A DNA stretch of 64,000 nt from Microthrixaceae bacterium (GTDB taxonomy: Bacteria; Actinomycetota; Acidimicrobiia; Acidimicrobiales; Microtrichaceae), in NCBI GenBank assembly GCA_020637215.1, contig JACJWI010000004.1, positions 186,001-250,000 of the forward strand, read 5' to 3'. A model generated the notes under the pieces. That model had not been told where the DNA came from, did no database searches, and saw only the letters and a program-made list of their open reading frames with translations. Shown here piece after piece: positions 43,019 through 51,772 of the stretch (position 1 is its first letter; each line of letters begins with the position of its first letter). A program made the position numbers and the translations under genes.

Positions 43019-44398
43019 TCAGACGTGCTCAGGAACCTCGCCCGACTCCAACGGAGTGGTCCCCGAGGCTCCGGGGGCGGCGTCCGGGTCGGCTCCCTCC
43101 GTCGCAGCCGCCGCGGTCCGCGCCGATCGACCGAGGATCTCGATGACCGCCAGCACCACCAGGGCGCCGATGGCGATCCAGAGGACGGCGCCGGCTGACG
43201 GCTGGTCCATGACCAGGAACACCAGCAGCGCCCCGATCCCGACCACCGCACGCAGCGCCATCAGGTTGCGTCCGACGAACGCCGGTACCGGGCCCAGATC
43301 GACTCCGGTGCGGTCGACCCCGCTGCCCGCGGCCCCGACCAGGCGGGACACCGCGGTGCGGAACCTGACCGCCGGGCCGCTCGGCCCCGTGACCAGGGCG
43401 ACGACCAGGATGAGCAGGCCCAGCACCAACACGGTGCGACCGCCGCCACGCAGGAACCGGCTGATCGTGTCGAAGAACGTCTCGTTGACCGGAATCGACA
43501 CCCCCGGCGGCAGCGCGTTCAGGTACAGCATCCGACCCAGAGCGACACCGACGAGCAGCAACAGGGACCCGATGACCCAGCCGCTCGCCGCGTGGACCAG
43601 GCCCTTGCGGCGATCGGGCGCGGCCAGGATCCCGGCTCCGAGGATGAGCAGGGTGAGCCACGGGAGGATGGTGGCCAGGCGGTCGAAGATCCCGAACGCG
43701 GTCTGGACCTGGGCGATCGTGTCGGACTGCATGACGTCGAGGTCGACCTTGGGGACCGCGATGTTCCCGACGAAGGGCACCCCGGCGTCGGTCAGCTGCT
43801 TCTGGACCTCCTTGAGGGTGTCGGTGAGGTCCACCGACACCACGCCCTTGCGCCCGTTGGAGACGGTGAGCACCTGTTCGACCTGCTCCTGGGCGATCCG
43901 GTTGGCCCGGTCCCACAGCTCGGCGACCTTGTCGCTGGTCACCACCCGGTGGATCACCTCGCTGATCAGGTTCTTCAACCCGGCGGTGATCGGCGCGGCC
44001 AGCGGGGCGGCGCGCTCGGGCAGGACGTTGGCGACCTCGGCCTGGATGTCGACCTGGGCGTAGAGGACCTTCTCGAGACGGGCCTCGATGGCCCGCTGGA
44101 TGTCCTGGTCGCGGATCAGCGGGGCGACGGTCTCGACGTAGCGGTCGGTGTCGGTGATGGTCCGGTTGAGCCACAGCGACGTGACCGACACCGGCACCAG
44201 CAGCGACCCGACGACGATCAGGACCCACGACGCGAACCAGCGGCCGCGGTGGCGGGGCCCAGCGACTGCACCGGCGGAGCCGGTCGCTTCCAGCTCCTGC
44301 TGGAGTCGTTCGTTCTCGGCCCGGAGACGGGCCAGTTCGCTGTCCGGGGCGTCGCCGGTCGCCGGCTGCTCCGATGTCGGGGTGTCGTCCTGGGCCAT
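43019..44398 (-). CDS. Multi-pass membrane protein, unknown function
   Basis: 459 residues. A short coiled-coil-like segment (SELARLRAENERLQQELEAT) precedes the first helix (WVLIVVGSLLVPVSVTSLWL). A large extracytoplasmic domain of about 170 residues follows (TITDTDRYVETVAPLIRDQD ... AQVQTAFGIF). Four to five helices come after (LPWLTLLILGAGILAA; WVIGSLLLLVGVALGRML; VLVLGLLILVVALVTG; ALRAVVGIGALLVFLV; LWIAIGALVVLAVIEIL), then an acidic tail. This layout is widespread in Actinobacteria, but no function is known to me. Apparently leaderless (TAGCGT 7 nt upstream). Confidence 0.8.
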   Translation of the reverse strand: MAQDDTPTSEQPATGDAPDSELARLRAENERLQQELEATGSAGAVAGPRHRGRWFASWVLIVVGSLLVPVSVTSLWLNRTITDTDRYVETVAPLIRDQDIQRAIEARLEKVLYAQVDIQAEVANVLPERAAPLAAPITAGLKNLISEVIHRVVTSDKVAELWDRANRIAQEQVEQVLTVSNGRKGVVSVDLTDTLKEVQKQLTDAGVPFVGNIAVPKVDLDVMQSDTIAQVQTAFGIFDRLATILPWLTLLILGAGILAAPDRRKGLVHAASGWVIGSLLLLVGVALGRMLYLNALPPGVSIPVNETFFDTISRFLRGGGRTVLVLGLLILVVALVTGPSGPAVRFRTAVSRLVGAAGSGVDRTGVDLGPVPAFVGRNLMALRAVVGIGALLVFLVMDQPSAGAVLWIAIGALVVLAVIEILGRSARTAAAATEGADPDAAPGASGTTPLESGEVPEHV

Positions 44399-44405
44399 GG
44401 GCGCG

Positions 44406-44411
44406 ACGCTA
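44406..44411 (-). promoter_or_regulatory. Candidate -10 element (TAGCGT), leaderless membrane-protein gene
   Basis: TAGCGT on the minus strand ends 7 nt before the ATG at 44398. A hairpin (CTCACCCC / GGGGTGAG, 44434-44452) lies just upstream. Confidence 0.5.
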
Positions 44412-44505
44412 CCCGTACAGCCTCTCGGAACGACTCACCCCGCCGGGGTGAGGTGGCGATCGGTCGGTGTCGTATCCGCGTTCACCGGATCGGACCCGGA
44501 CGCGC

Positions 44506-44543
44506 CGACGGCGACACCCGACCGAGGTCGGGTGTCGCCGTCG
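44506..44543 (-). terminator. cspA terminator, 18-bp perfect palindrome
   Basis: Arms 44506-44523 and 44526-44543 pair perfectly with a GA loop, 21 nt after the cold-shock gene stop. No T-run. Same style as the palindrome after maf. Confidence 0.65.
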
Positions 44544-44564
44544 AGCTGCGATCGATGGTCCGGA

Positions 44565-44768
44565 TCAGACGGCGCGGACGTTCTGGGCTTCGTCGCCCTT
44601 GCGGCCGGGACCGACCTCGAACTCGACCTTCTGTCCCTCTTCCAGGTTGCGGTAGCCGCTGCCCGCGATCTGGGAGAAGTGGACGAAGATGTCCTCGGAG
44701 TTGTCGTCACGGCTGATGAAGCCGTAACCCTTCTCGGAGTTGAAGAACTTGACGGTTCCCGTTGCCAC
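44565..44768 (-). CDS. cspA: Cold-shock protein
   Basis: 67-residue OB-fold RNA chaperone. RNP1 is KGYGFISRDD and RNP2 is DIFVHFSQI, the single-stranded nucleic-acid-binding motifs. Full length for the family. GTG start; the nearest purine-rich site (GGGGAGA) is about 15 nt upstream, within a structured leader. Preceded by an unusually long 5' untranslated region with hairpins and followed by a strong hairpin. Confidence 0.96.
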   Translation of the reverse strand: MATGTVKFFNSEKGYGFISRDDNSEDIFVHFSQIAGSGYRNLEEGQKVEFEVGPGRKGDEAQNVRAV

Positions 44769-44896
44769 GGTATGACTCGTTTCTCCCCGCTGAGCGGGGC
44801 CTGATTGCGCAACGGGGTGCCGACGGTTCCGGCACCCCGAGGACTAGCGGTTCGCTGTTCGGATCCCGCCGGTGATCCGACGGTGCGTCCACCCTA
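44769..44896 (-). promoter_or_regulatory. Long structured 5' UTR and promoter of cspA
   Basis: A TAGGGT box (44891-44896) would place the transcript start near 44884, giving a leader of about 115 nt. It holds a 9-bp hairpin GGGGTGCCG/CGGCACCCC (44814-44838) and a second small one, CCCCGCT/AGCGGGG (44785-44799), which overlaps the only ribosome-site-like sequence. Long structured leaders control cold-shock genes by temperature-dependent folding in other bacteria. Confidence 0.5.
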
Positions 44897-44978
44897 CCCC
44901 AGACCGGGGACGGTCCCGCCTTCGGCTCGGTCACGTCGGGGCACACGGCAGTTGGCCGGTGCGCTGCGACCGGGTGCC

Positions 44979-46346
44979 TCAGCCTCCGACCAGACGGTCC
45001 GAGACGTCGAGCGCGGCGTCGATCACCGCCAGCCCGGAACGCAGGTCGTCCTCGGAGATCACCAACGGCGGAGCGACGTGCAGCCGGTTGAAGTGGGCGA
45101 AGGGCCAGACCCCACCCGACTTGCAGGCCGACATCACCTCGACCATCGGCGCCGCATCGGCGCCGGCCGCGTTGAACGGGACCAACGGCTCGCGGGTCCC
45201 GCGGTCGCGGACCAGTTCGATGGCGAAGAAGCACCCCATGCCGCGCACCTCACCCACCGACGGGTGCCGATCGGCCATCTCGACCAGGGCCGGGGCGATG
45301 ACGTCGTCGCCGAGCCGGCGGGACCGCTCGACGATGCCGTCGCGTTCGAAGATCCCGATGCTCGCCACCGCGGTCGCGCACGCCAGGGGGTGACCGCTGT
45401 AGGTGAGCCCGCCGGGATACGGACGCTCGGCGAACGTGGCGGCCACGTCGTCGGAGATGAGCACACCACCGAGGGGGACGTAGCCGGAGTTCACACCCTT
45501 GGCGAAGGTCAGCAGGTCCGGCTCCACCCCCCAGCGGTCGACGGCGAACCACTCACCGACGCGACCGAAGCCGACCATGACCTCGTCCGCGATCATCAGG
45601 ATCCCGTGGCGGTCGCACAGCTCGCGCACTCCGGCCAGGTACCCGTCGGGCGGCACCAGCACCCCGTTTGTACCGACGACGGACTCGAGCACGATCGCGG
45701 CGACGGTGTGCGGGCCCTCCATCTGCACGACGTCGGCCAGGTGCGCGAGCGCCCGTTCGCACTCCTGCTCGTCGGTGGCCGCTCCGAACGAGGAGCGGTA
45801 CGGGTACGGCCCGAAGAAGTGCACCACCCCCGGCGCACCCGGCTCGGACGCCCAGCGGCGCGGCTCGCCGGTCAGCGTGATCGCGGTGGCGGTGGCGCCG
45901 TGGTAGCTGCGATAGGCGGCCAGCACCTTCTGGCGTCCGGTGTGGAGGCGGGCCATCCGCACGGCGTTCTCGTTGGCCTCGGCTCCGCCGTTGGTGAAGA
46001 ACACCCGGTTGAGGGCACCGGGCGCGTGCTCGGCGACCAGGCGAGCCGCCTCGGTGCGCACGTCGTTGGCGAACGGTGGAGCGACGGTGCACAGCGTGTC
46101 GGCCTGGGCCTTGATCGCGGCGATCATGTCGGGGTGCTGGTGGCCCAGGTTCAGGTTCACCAGCTGGGAGGCGAAGTCGAGGTACCGGTTGCCCTCGTTG
46201 TCCCAGAACCAGGCGCCGTCACCACCGGCGATCGGCATCGGTGAGATCAGGTCCTGGGCGGACCAGGAGTGGAACACGTAGCGGCGGTCCGCCGCGGTGC
46301 TCTCGGCGTTGGACGCGGCGGCCAGGTCGGCGGGGGTGGTGCTCAC
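44979..46346 (-). CDS. Class-III PLP aminotransferase
   Basis: 455 residues. Fold type I aminotransferase: LDFASQLVNLNLGHQHPDMI, FFTNGGAEANENAVRMAR, YRSYHGATATAITLTG, LMIADEVMVGFGRVGEWFAV with PLP Asp, and FAKGVNSGYVPLGGVLI with the PLP Lys. Resembles aspartate-aminotransferase-family/omega-amino acid transaminases; amino donor unknown. I chose the GTG at 46346 because a TAACGT box lies 7 nt upstream and overlaps the other GTG at 46355. Confidence 0.9.
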   Translation of the reverse strand: MSTTPADLAAASNAESTAADRRYVFHSWSAQDLISPMPIAGGDGAWFWDNEGNRYLDFASQLVNLNLGHQHPDMIAAIKAQADTLCTVAPPFANDVRTEAARLVAEHAPGALNRVFFTNGGAEANENAVRMARLHTGRQKVLAAYRSYHGATATAITLTGEPRRWASEPGAPGVVHFFGPYPYRSSFGAATDEQECERALAHLADVVQMEGPHTVAAIVLESVVGTNGVLVPPDGYLAGVRELCDRHGILMIADEVMVGFGRVGEWFAVDRWGVEPDLLTFAKGVNSGYVPLGGVLISDDVAATFAERPYPGGLTYSGHPLACATAVASIGIFERDGIVERSRRLGDDVIAPALVEMADRHPSVGEVRGMGCFFAIELVRDRGTREPLVPFNAAGADAAPMVEVMSACKSGGVWPFAHFNRLHVAPPLVISEDDLRSGLAVIDAALDVSDRLVGG

Positions 46347-46353
46347 GGCCGTC

Positions 46354-46359
46354 ACGTTA
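46354..46359 (-). promoter_or_regulatory. Candidate -10 element (TAACGT), class-III aminotransferase
   Basis: TAACGT on the minus strand ends 7 nt before the GTG at 46346, arguing for that start over the GTG at 46355. Confidence 0.45.
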
Positions 46360-46405
46360 GGACGACGGTGACGGCGACGTCCGGGCGGTGCTAGCCATCG
46401 GGCCC

Positions 46406-47140
46406 ATGTCCGACACCCCGCGCTCCGAGCCGGTCCTCCTCGTCGACGACGACGCCGGCGTCCGAACCCTCACGTTCAACCGGCCCGAGGCGCTCAACGC
46501 CTTCAACCAGGAGCTCTGGTACGCGGCCGCCGACGCCCTGGAGGACGCCGCGGCCGACGACCACGTCCGGTGCGTGCTGGTCACCGGCAACGGCCGGGCG
46601 TTCTCGGCCGGCCAGGACCTGGGCGAGATGGCCGACCCGACCGTCTTCGAGGGCCAGGAACCCGGCTACCAGCGGTACATGCCGGTGCTCGAGTCGTTCC
46701 CCAAACCGATCGTCGCCGCGGTCAACGGCGTGGGGGTCGGCATCGGCCTGACCATGCTGTTGCACTGCGACATCGTCCTCATGTCCGACCAGGCCCGGCT
46801 CAAGGTCCCGTTCATCTCCCTCGGTGTGACCACCGAGGCCTCGGCCAGCCTCCTGATGCCGGCGACGATGGGCTGGCAGCGGGCCGCCGAGGTGCTCTTC
46901 ACCGAGCCGTGGATCGGTGCCGATCAGGCCGTCGCCGACGGCATCGCGTTGCGGGCGGTCCCCCACGACCGGCTGCTCGACGAGGCCCGGGCGCTGGCGG
47001 GCCACATCGGCGGACTGCCGCTCGGACCGCTGCTGGCCACCAAGGCGCTCATGCAGGCCGGACGGGCCGACGCGGTGGCCGCGGCGCGGACCCGGGAGGT
47101 CGCGGAGTTCGAACACCTCGTCCGGGCGATGGCCGGCTGA
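46406..47140 (+). CDS. Enoyl-CoA hydratase/isomerase family protein
   Basis: 244 residues, crotonase fold. NRPEALNAFNQELW, VLVTGNGRAFSAGQDLGEMA (oxyanion hole), VAAVNGVGVGIGLTMLLHCD, and FISLGVTTEASASLLMPATM, where the Glu aligns with a catalytic position. Probably a fatty acyl-CoA hydratase or isomerase. Start at the ATG 46406. A TAGCCA box ends 8 nt upstream (46392-46397), a weaker form of the leaderless signal. Confidence 0.9.
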   Translation: MSDTPRSEPVLLVDDDAGVRTLTFNRPEALNAFNQELWYAAADALEDAAADDHVRCVLVTGNGRAFSAGQDLGEMADPTVFEGQEPGYQRYMPVLESFPKPIVAAVNGVGVGIGLTMLLHCDIVLMSDQARLKVPFISLGVTTEASASLLMPATMGWQRAAEVLFTEPWIGADQAVADGIALRAVPHDRLLDEARALAGHIGGLPLGPLLATKALMQAGRADAVAAARTREVAEFEHLVRAMAG

Positions 47141-47231
47141 GGCTCCCGCGCCACGGCCGGTCGCATGGGCCGGACGGCCCGTTGTCGACCACAGGCTCAA
47201 TCCGCGCCAGCGGCGCGTCGACACAGACCAC

Positions 47232-48227
47232 ATGGTCAGAGGTCGCGGTCGATTCCTCCGTGTGCTCGTCGCCGGCGCCGCGCTCCTGCTCGTCCTCGCG
47301 GCGTGCACGCCACCACCCCCTGCGGCCGGCTCGGACGATCCACCGGCGGCGCAGCCGACGACCGCGCCGACCACGACCGCTCCGCCGGAGACGACGCTGG
47401 ACTGGACCACGGTCCGCAGCGGCCCGATCGACGGGTTCGACATCACGCTGCGGTTCGCGGCGACGCTGCCCGCGGACCAGGTCCAACCGGTGATCGACTC
47501 GTTCAACGCAGCCGCCACGCGTTGGGAGCAGGTGATCACCGCCGACCTCGCCCCCTACTCCCCCAGCGGGTTCGACGGCTGCGACGACGCGGGACCGGTC
47601 GGCACGATCGACGACGTGGTGATCGACGTCTCGGTCGGTCCCGGCGACGGCCCCGGCGAAGTTCTGGGATCGGCGGGGTTCTGCCTCCGCACCGGCACCC
47701 TGGCCCGCGCCGGCATCATGCACTTCGACGCCGCGGACGTCGGCACGTGGCTGGCGAACGGACGCTTCGAGCGGGTCGTGCTGCACGAGATGGGTCACGT
47801 CCTCGGCATCGGCACGATGTGGCCCTACGCCGGGCTCCGCGACACGACCGAGCCCACCGACCCCCGCTTCACCGGACCGGACGCGGTGGCCGAGTGGAAC
47901 GCCCTGAGCGCATCGACCGACACCGGCGTCCCGATCGAGGCCGGCGGCGGACCCGGCACCGCGCTCGCCCACTGGCGCGAGTCGACGTTCCGAAGCGAGC
48001 TGATGACCGGGTGGATCTCGCCGGGGCCCTCACCGTTGAGCCTCCTGTCGATCGCGTCGCTGGCCGACCTCGGCTACACCGTCGACGTGGACGGGGCCGA
48101 CCCGTACACGCTCGGCTCGGTCATGACCGATGCCCTCTTCCCCGGCACCGAGGCGCACGGGGCATCGGCCGGGCTGGGCTCCGGGTTCGTCCTGCTCACC
48201 CCGGACGGCCCGCTCGGCAGCGACTGA
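47232..48227 (+). CDS. Secreted zinc metallopeptidase lipoprotein (leishmanolysin-like)
   Basis: 331 residues. Lipobox LAAC (Cys25) and a Pro/Thr linker (about 26-58), then a catalytic domain with HEMGHVLGIG from His185 (metzincin HExxHxxGxG). A later His in ALAHWRESTFRSELMTG is spaced as the third ligand in M8-type leishmanolysins, and MTG fits the Met-turn. Likely a surface protease of unknown target. The open frame extends upstream without a signal; the ATG at 47232 gives a good signal peptide. Confidence 0.85.
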   Translation: MVRGRGRFLRVLVAGAALLLVLAACTPPPPAAGSDDPPAAQPTTAPTTTAPPETTLDWTTVRSGPIDGFDITLRFAATLPADQVQPVIDSFNAAATRWEQVITADLAPYSPSGFDGCDDAGPVGTIDDVVIDVSVGPGDGPGEVLGSAGFCLRTGTLARAGIMHFDAADVGTWLANGRFERVVLHEMGHVLGIGTMWPYAGLRDTTEPTDPRFTGPDAVAEWNALSASTDTGVPIEAGGGPGTALAHWRESTFRSELMTGWISPGPSPLSLLSIASLADLGYTVDVDGADPYTLGSVMTDALFPGTEAHGASAGLGSGFVLLTPDGPLGSD

Positions 48228-48270
48228 GCGCCGCCGCCCGGTTCGCCGACCACGAGGTCGACTCCAGAAG

Positions 48271-48276
48271 TAGGGT
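48271..48276 (+). promoter_or_regulatory. Candidate -10 element (TAGGGT), leaderless sterol-desaturase gene
   Basis: TAGGGT ends 6 nt before the ATG at 48283. Confidence 0.5.
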
Positions 48277-48282
48277 CGACCC

Positions 48283-49530
48283 ATGGTGGATCTGACGATC
48301 GCGGCGATCCCCTTCTTCTGGGGTTCGATGGGGGCCGAGGCGCTGTACCTGAAGCGGGCCCGCGACGCCGGCGCCGCGCCGTCCGCCGGGGACTACGAGT
48401 GGCGCGACACCGCCACCAGCTTGGGGATGGGCGTGGCGAGTCTGGTGGTTCCGGCCGTCACCCGGCCGATCTTCAAGCGGTTCGACGTCGTCGACGGGCG
48501 GTACCGCCGGACGGTGCTGGGGGTTGCGGGAGCCGCGGCCGTCGCTGCGGTCGCCGCCGACGCGATCGCCCGCAGCCGCGAGTTGGCAGCCGGCGAGGTC
48601 AGGGACTCGTCGACCGACGCGGGCCGAGGCGCCGACGGCGCCCGCCGCGACGGTTCACACCGCGACAGCCCGGACCGGGACCTGTCCGACTCGGGGCCCG
48701 ACGTCGTGGACCCACCGCGTCGACGGACCCACGACCTGTGGAAGCGGGTGGCCGGGAGCTCCGCCGCGGCGGCGATCGGAGCGGCCGGGGCGATGATCGC
48801 CGGCACCTGGGCGACGCGCACCACCGCCCGCAGGCTCTACGACCGACGCGTCCTTCCCGACCTGGGCACCGGCGTGTTGGCCCATGCGGTGGCGATCCTG
48901 GGGTGGGACTTCATCTACTACTGGAACCACCGGTTCATGCACACCAGCCGCTACATGTGGGCGCTGCACGTGGTGCACCACTCGAGCGAGCGCTACAACC
49001 TGTCGACCGCCCTGCGTCAGCCCGTCGCCGACTCGCTCGGTACCTTCGTCCCCACCGGAGCGTTGGGCCTGTTGGGCGTGCGACCCGAGATCGTCGAGAC
49101 CGCCCGGGGCGTCAACCTGATCTACCAGTTCTGGATCCACTCGACGGTCATTCCCAAGCTCGGGCCGTTCGAGCGCTGGTTCAACACCGCGTCGCACCAC
49201 CGCGTGCACCACGGCAGCAACCGCAGGTACCTCGACCGCAATCACGGCAGCATCCTGATCATCTGGGACCGACTGTTCGGGACGTTCGAACCCGAGGACG
49301 ACGACGAACCGGTCGTGTACGGGTTGACCAAGAACGTCAACTCGTTCAACCCGGTCACGGTCATGACCCACGAGTACGTCGACATCGCCCGGGACGTCGC
49401 CGGATCCGACACCTGGGGTGACCGACTGTCGTTCGTCTTCCGTGGACCGGGATGGGCCTACGACCGCCACCGCGAACGGGGAACGGTCGGCCACCACATC
49501 GCCGAGGAGGCCGCTCCCCTCGCGGGGTGA
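48283..49530 (+). CDS. Sterol desaturase / fatty acid hydroxylase family protein
   Basis: 415 residues. Three histidine boxes for a diiron centre: NHRFMHTS, LHVVHHSS and SHHRVHHGSN. Helices flank them (GTGVLAHAVAILGWDFIYYW, GTFVPTGALGLLGV). An insertion of about 60 charged residues (roughly 105-165, rich in Arg/Asp/Ser) splits the N-terminal helices. A membrane-bound hydroxylase or desaturase acting on lipids or hopanoid/sterol-like compounds is likely. Confidence 0.9.
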   Translation: MVDLTIAAIPFFWGSMGAEALYLKRARDAGAAPSAGDYEWRDTATSLGMGVASLVVPAVTRPIFKRFDVVDGRYRRTVLGVAGAAAVAAVAADAIARSRELAAGEVRDSSTDAGRGADGARRDGSHRDSPDRDLSDSGPDVVDPPRRRTHDLWKRVAGSSAAAAIGAAGAMIAGTWATRTTARRLYDRRVLPDLGTGVLAHAVAILGWDFIYYWNHRFMHTSRYMWALHVVHHSSERYNLSTALRQPVADSLGTFVPTGALGLLGVRPEIVETARGVNLIYQFWIHSTVIPKLGPFERWFNTASHHRVHHGSNRRYLDRNHGSILIIWDRLFGTFEPEDDDEPVVYGLTKNVNSFNPVTVMTHEYVDIARDVAGSDTWGDRLSFVFRGPGWAYDRHRERGTVGHHIAEEAAPLAG

Positions 49531-49540
49531 GCACCGCCCC

Positions 49541-49647
49541 GAACTTGTAGCTCCCGGTCGTCCCCACGACCTCCCAGCTACAAGTTCCCTCGGCCTCGTC
49601 GATGTTGTAGCTCCCGGTCGCCCACACGACCTCCCAGCTACAAGTTC
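49541..49647. repeat. Two tandem palindromic elements between convergent genes
   Basis: Copy a (49541-49587) has 12-bp outer arms GAACTTGTAGCT/AGCTACAAGTTC and a 6-bp inner stem GGTCGT/ACGACC. Copy b (49605-49647) is nearly the same but starts at TTGTAGCT. The period is 60 bp. They fill the gap between the sterol-desaturase-like gene and DUF2252; likely bidirectional terminators or another palindromic repeat family. Confidence 0.75.
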
Positions 49648-49656
49648 GGTGGGCTG

Positions 49657-51078
49657 TCAGTAGCCCGACTCGGCCACCTCGATGCGTCCGCCGCGCGCCG
49701 CGTCGAGGAACAGGTCGAAGTCCCGGTGCACCTGAAGCACATACGCCATGGCGAACGAGGAGATGGCGTCGTCGAAGCGCTGGCCGCGGCCCAGGTAGCT
49801 GGCGATCGCGATGCGCGATCCCGAGCGGGCGTGCGCACGGGCGAGGGTCCACGCGCACAGCAGCAGGTACGCCTCGGTCATCGGCTCCGAGATCTTCTCG
49901 AGGTTGATCGTGCCCTTCATGTCCCGGAACTGACGGATGTAGAAGTCGTGGTGACCGACGTTGGCCCATCCGAGGAACTGGTCCGACGCCGCCTGCATCA
50001 GGTGCTGGCCGACGACCACCCGGTGGCCCTGGTTCTCGTATGCGATCGGGTCGACGTACGGCTCGAGAACCGAGTGCTCGGCCTCCTTGATCTGCAGGAT
50101 CATTAGGTCGTCGTCGTCTCGGCCGCGCACCAGGGCGATGTAGCAGCGGGTGCCGACGCTGCCGACCCCGACGACCTTGAGCGCGACGTCGATCAGCTCG
50201 TAGCCGCCCAGCAGCACCCGGAGGTAGTCGGGCACCGACTCCAGGTACTCGCCGAACAGGCCGATCACGTTCTGGTGCATGGCCGCGGCGGTGTCGGCTG
50301 ACATGGAGTCGTCGAGTCGCATCACCAACGGCGGCTGGTGCACGAAGCGCCGTCGACCGTCGACGACCTCGGTGTACTTGGCGATCGCCCGGCCGACGTC
50401 GTTGAGGCGGGCCTTGCGGAACTGCTTCTCGATCGCGGCGCGGTTGTCGTCCTTGGCCAACGCGAGCAGCTGCTCGTCGGTCACCTTGGAGTACCAGACG
50501 GCCATCCGTCCCTTTGAGGCGAAGTCCGCCATCGACACCCGGTATCCGAAACCGACGGCACGGGCGAGACGGCGTTGGGCGTCGGTGTCCCACCCTCGGT
50601 CGGCCGCCATGAGCACCGCGCTGACCGCCAGGCGCTTCACGTCCCACTCCCAGGGCCCCGGATGGGTCTCGTCGAAGTCGTTGCAGTCGAACACCAGCGC
50701 CCGCTCGGGCGAGCCGAACAGACCGAAGTTCGACAGGTGCGCGTCACCGCAGAGCTGGGCCTGGATCCCCGTGCTCGGCGTCGTCGCCAGATCTGCCGAC
50801 ATCACCGCGGCGGATCCCCGGTAGAACGCGAACGGGCTGGTCAACATCCGGGCGTGGCGGACCGGGACCAGGAAGGGGAGCCGGTGCTCCTCCTGGCGCT
50901 GAAGGATCTCGACCGGATCCCGTGCGTCGGTCATCTCCCACAACGACTGGATGGTGCGGGGGCACGCCTTGCGACGCGAGCGTCCCCACTCCCGGTGCTG
51001 GGTCGGGTCGAGGTGATCCCGCATGGGCGGCGCGGGGACGGCGGGGACGGCAGCGGCGTCCGAGGTGTTCGAGAGCAC
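49657..51078 (-). CDS. DUF2252 family protein
   Basis: 473 residues. DUF2252 has a kinase-like C-terminal core: QAQLCGDAHLSNFGLFGSPE (HxxN catalytic-loop-like) and FDCNDFDETHPGPWEWDVKR (DFDE metal-binding-like). The N-terminal FLVPVRHARMLTSPFAFYRG is also family-typical. Phosphotransferase activity is suggested by fold but not shown. GTG start with TAGGCT 6 nt upstream. Convergent on the palindromes at 49541-49647. Confidence 0.9.
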   Translation of the reverse strand: MLSNTSDAAAVPAVPAPPMRDHLDPTQHREWGRSRRKACPRTIQSLWEMTDARDPVEILQRQEEHRLPFLVPVRHARMLTSPFAFYRGSAAVMSADLATTPSTGIQAQLCGDAHLSNFGLFGSPERALVFDCNDFDETHPGPWEWDVKRLAVSAVLMAADRGWDTDAQRRLARAVGFGYRVSMADFASKGRMAVWYSKVTDEQLLALAKDDNRAAIEKQFRKARLNDVGRAIAKYTEVVDGRRRFVHQPPLVMRLDDSMSADTAAAMHQNVIGLFGEYLESVPDYLRVLLGGYELIDVALKVVGVGSVGTRCYIALVRGRDDDDLMILQIKEAEHSVLEPYVDPIAYENQGHRVVVGQHLMQAASDQFLGWANVGHHDFYIRQFRDMKGTINLEKISEPMTEAYLLLCAWTLARAHARSGSRIAIASYLGRGQRFDDAISSFAMAYVLQVHRDFDLFLDAARGGRIEVAESGY

Positions 51079-51084
51079 GCGGTC

Positions 51085-51090
51085 AGCCTA
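51085..51090 (-). promoter_or_regulatory. Candidate -10 element (TAGGCT), leaderless DUF2252 gene
   Basis: TAGGCT on the minus strand ends 6 nt before the GTG start at 51078. Confidence 0.45.
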
Positions 51091-51202
51091 CGGAACCGCC
51101 GGTCGATCCCGACGGTGCTCCCACTGCGCAGTGCCCGGTGCTCACCGGACCTCCCTCCGGGGTCAGCGGGCGGGTCAACGCCGAGGCGTCCATCGCCTCG
51201 GC

Positions 51203-51208
51203 TACCGT
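51203..51208 (+). promoter_or_regulatory. Candidate -10 element (TACCGT), PIN/NYN-like gene
   Basis: TACCGT ends 10 nt before the ATG at 51219; the transcript would be nearly leaderless. Confidence 0.4.
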
Positions 51209-51218
51209 TCGAGCCCTG

Positions 51219-51668
51219 ATGGCCGGGACCGTGGTGCTGCTCGATGCCGACACCGTGGCCGGATGGCGCCGGGTCGCACCGTCGCTCGGTCAGCTGCACC
51301 ACGCCATCGCGGATCTCCGTTCCCAGCATCCCGACGTCACCGTGGCCGTCGTCGCCGACGCCTCGATCAAGTGGGCGCTGCCGGCCGACGAGCAGCCGGC
51401 GTTCGAGCAGGACATCGTGACCCGGGCCGTGGTGTGCGCTCCGGCCGGGACCCGCGACGGCACCTACGGCTGGATGCTGGCGGTGGTCGAGCGGGCACGG
51501 CGGGACGCGGAGCGGGTGCTCGTGGTCACCGACCGGGCGCTTGGCGGCGTGCCGGTGGTGCGGCTCACCCACGCCGAGGGGCATTTCCGCTTCGACCTCG
51601 ACGGAGCGACGGTGCGCGACGTCACCCCGTCGAACCCGCACCGACGTCGCGGCCGTCACCGCTCCTAG
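51219..51668 (+). CDS. PIN/NYN-like small protein, tentative
   Basis: 149 residues. The N-terminus GTVVLLDADTVAGWRRVAPS, the centre VTVAVVADASIKWALP, and the segment RVLVVTDRALGGVPVVRL give a strand-Asp pattern like PIN/NYN nucleases (MazF-independent RNase fold), with acidic residues at strand ends. The match is by eye only; it may be a non-catalytic Rossmann-like protein. The tail is Arg/His-rich (HRRRGRHRS). Upstream of an unrecognised two-gene unit on the same strand, with a gap of 104 nt. Confidence 0.55.
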   Translation: MAGTVVLLDADTVAGWRRVAPSLGQLHHAIADLRSQHPDVTVAVVADASIKWALPADEQPAFEQDIVTRAVVCAPAGTRDGTYGWMLAVVERARRDAERVLVVTDRALGGVPVVRLTHAEGHFRFDLDGATVRDVTPSNPHRRRGRHRS

Positions 51669-51772
51669 CCACCACCCCTGAGCCACCGGCACGGGCACAC
51701 CCCCCGGTACGCTCGACCCCGACGCCCGACGACGAGCACATCGCCGGGCACGAACTCGAGCAGGAGGGACAC

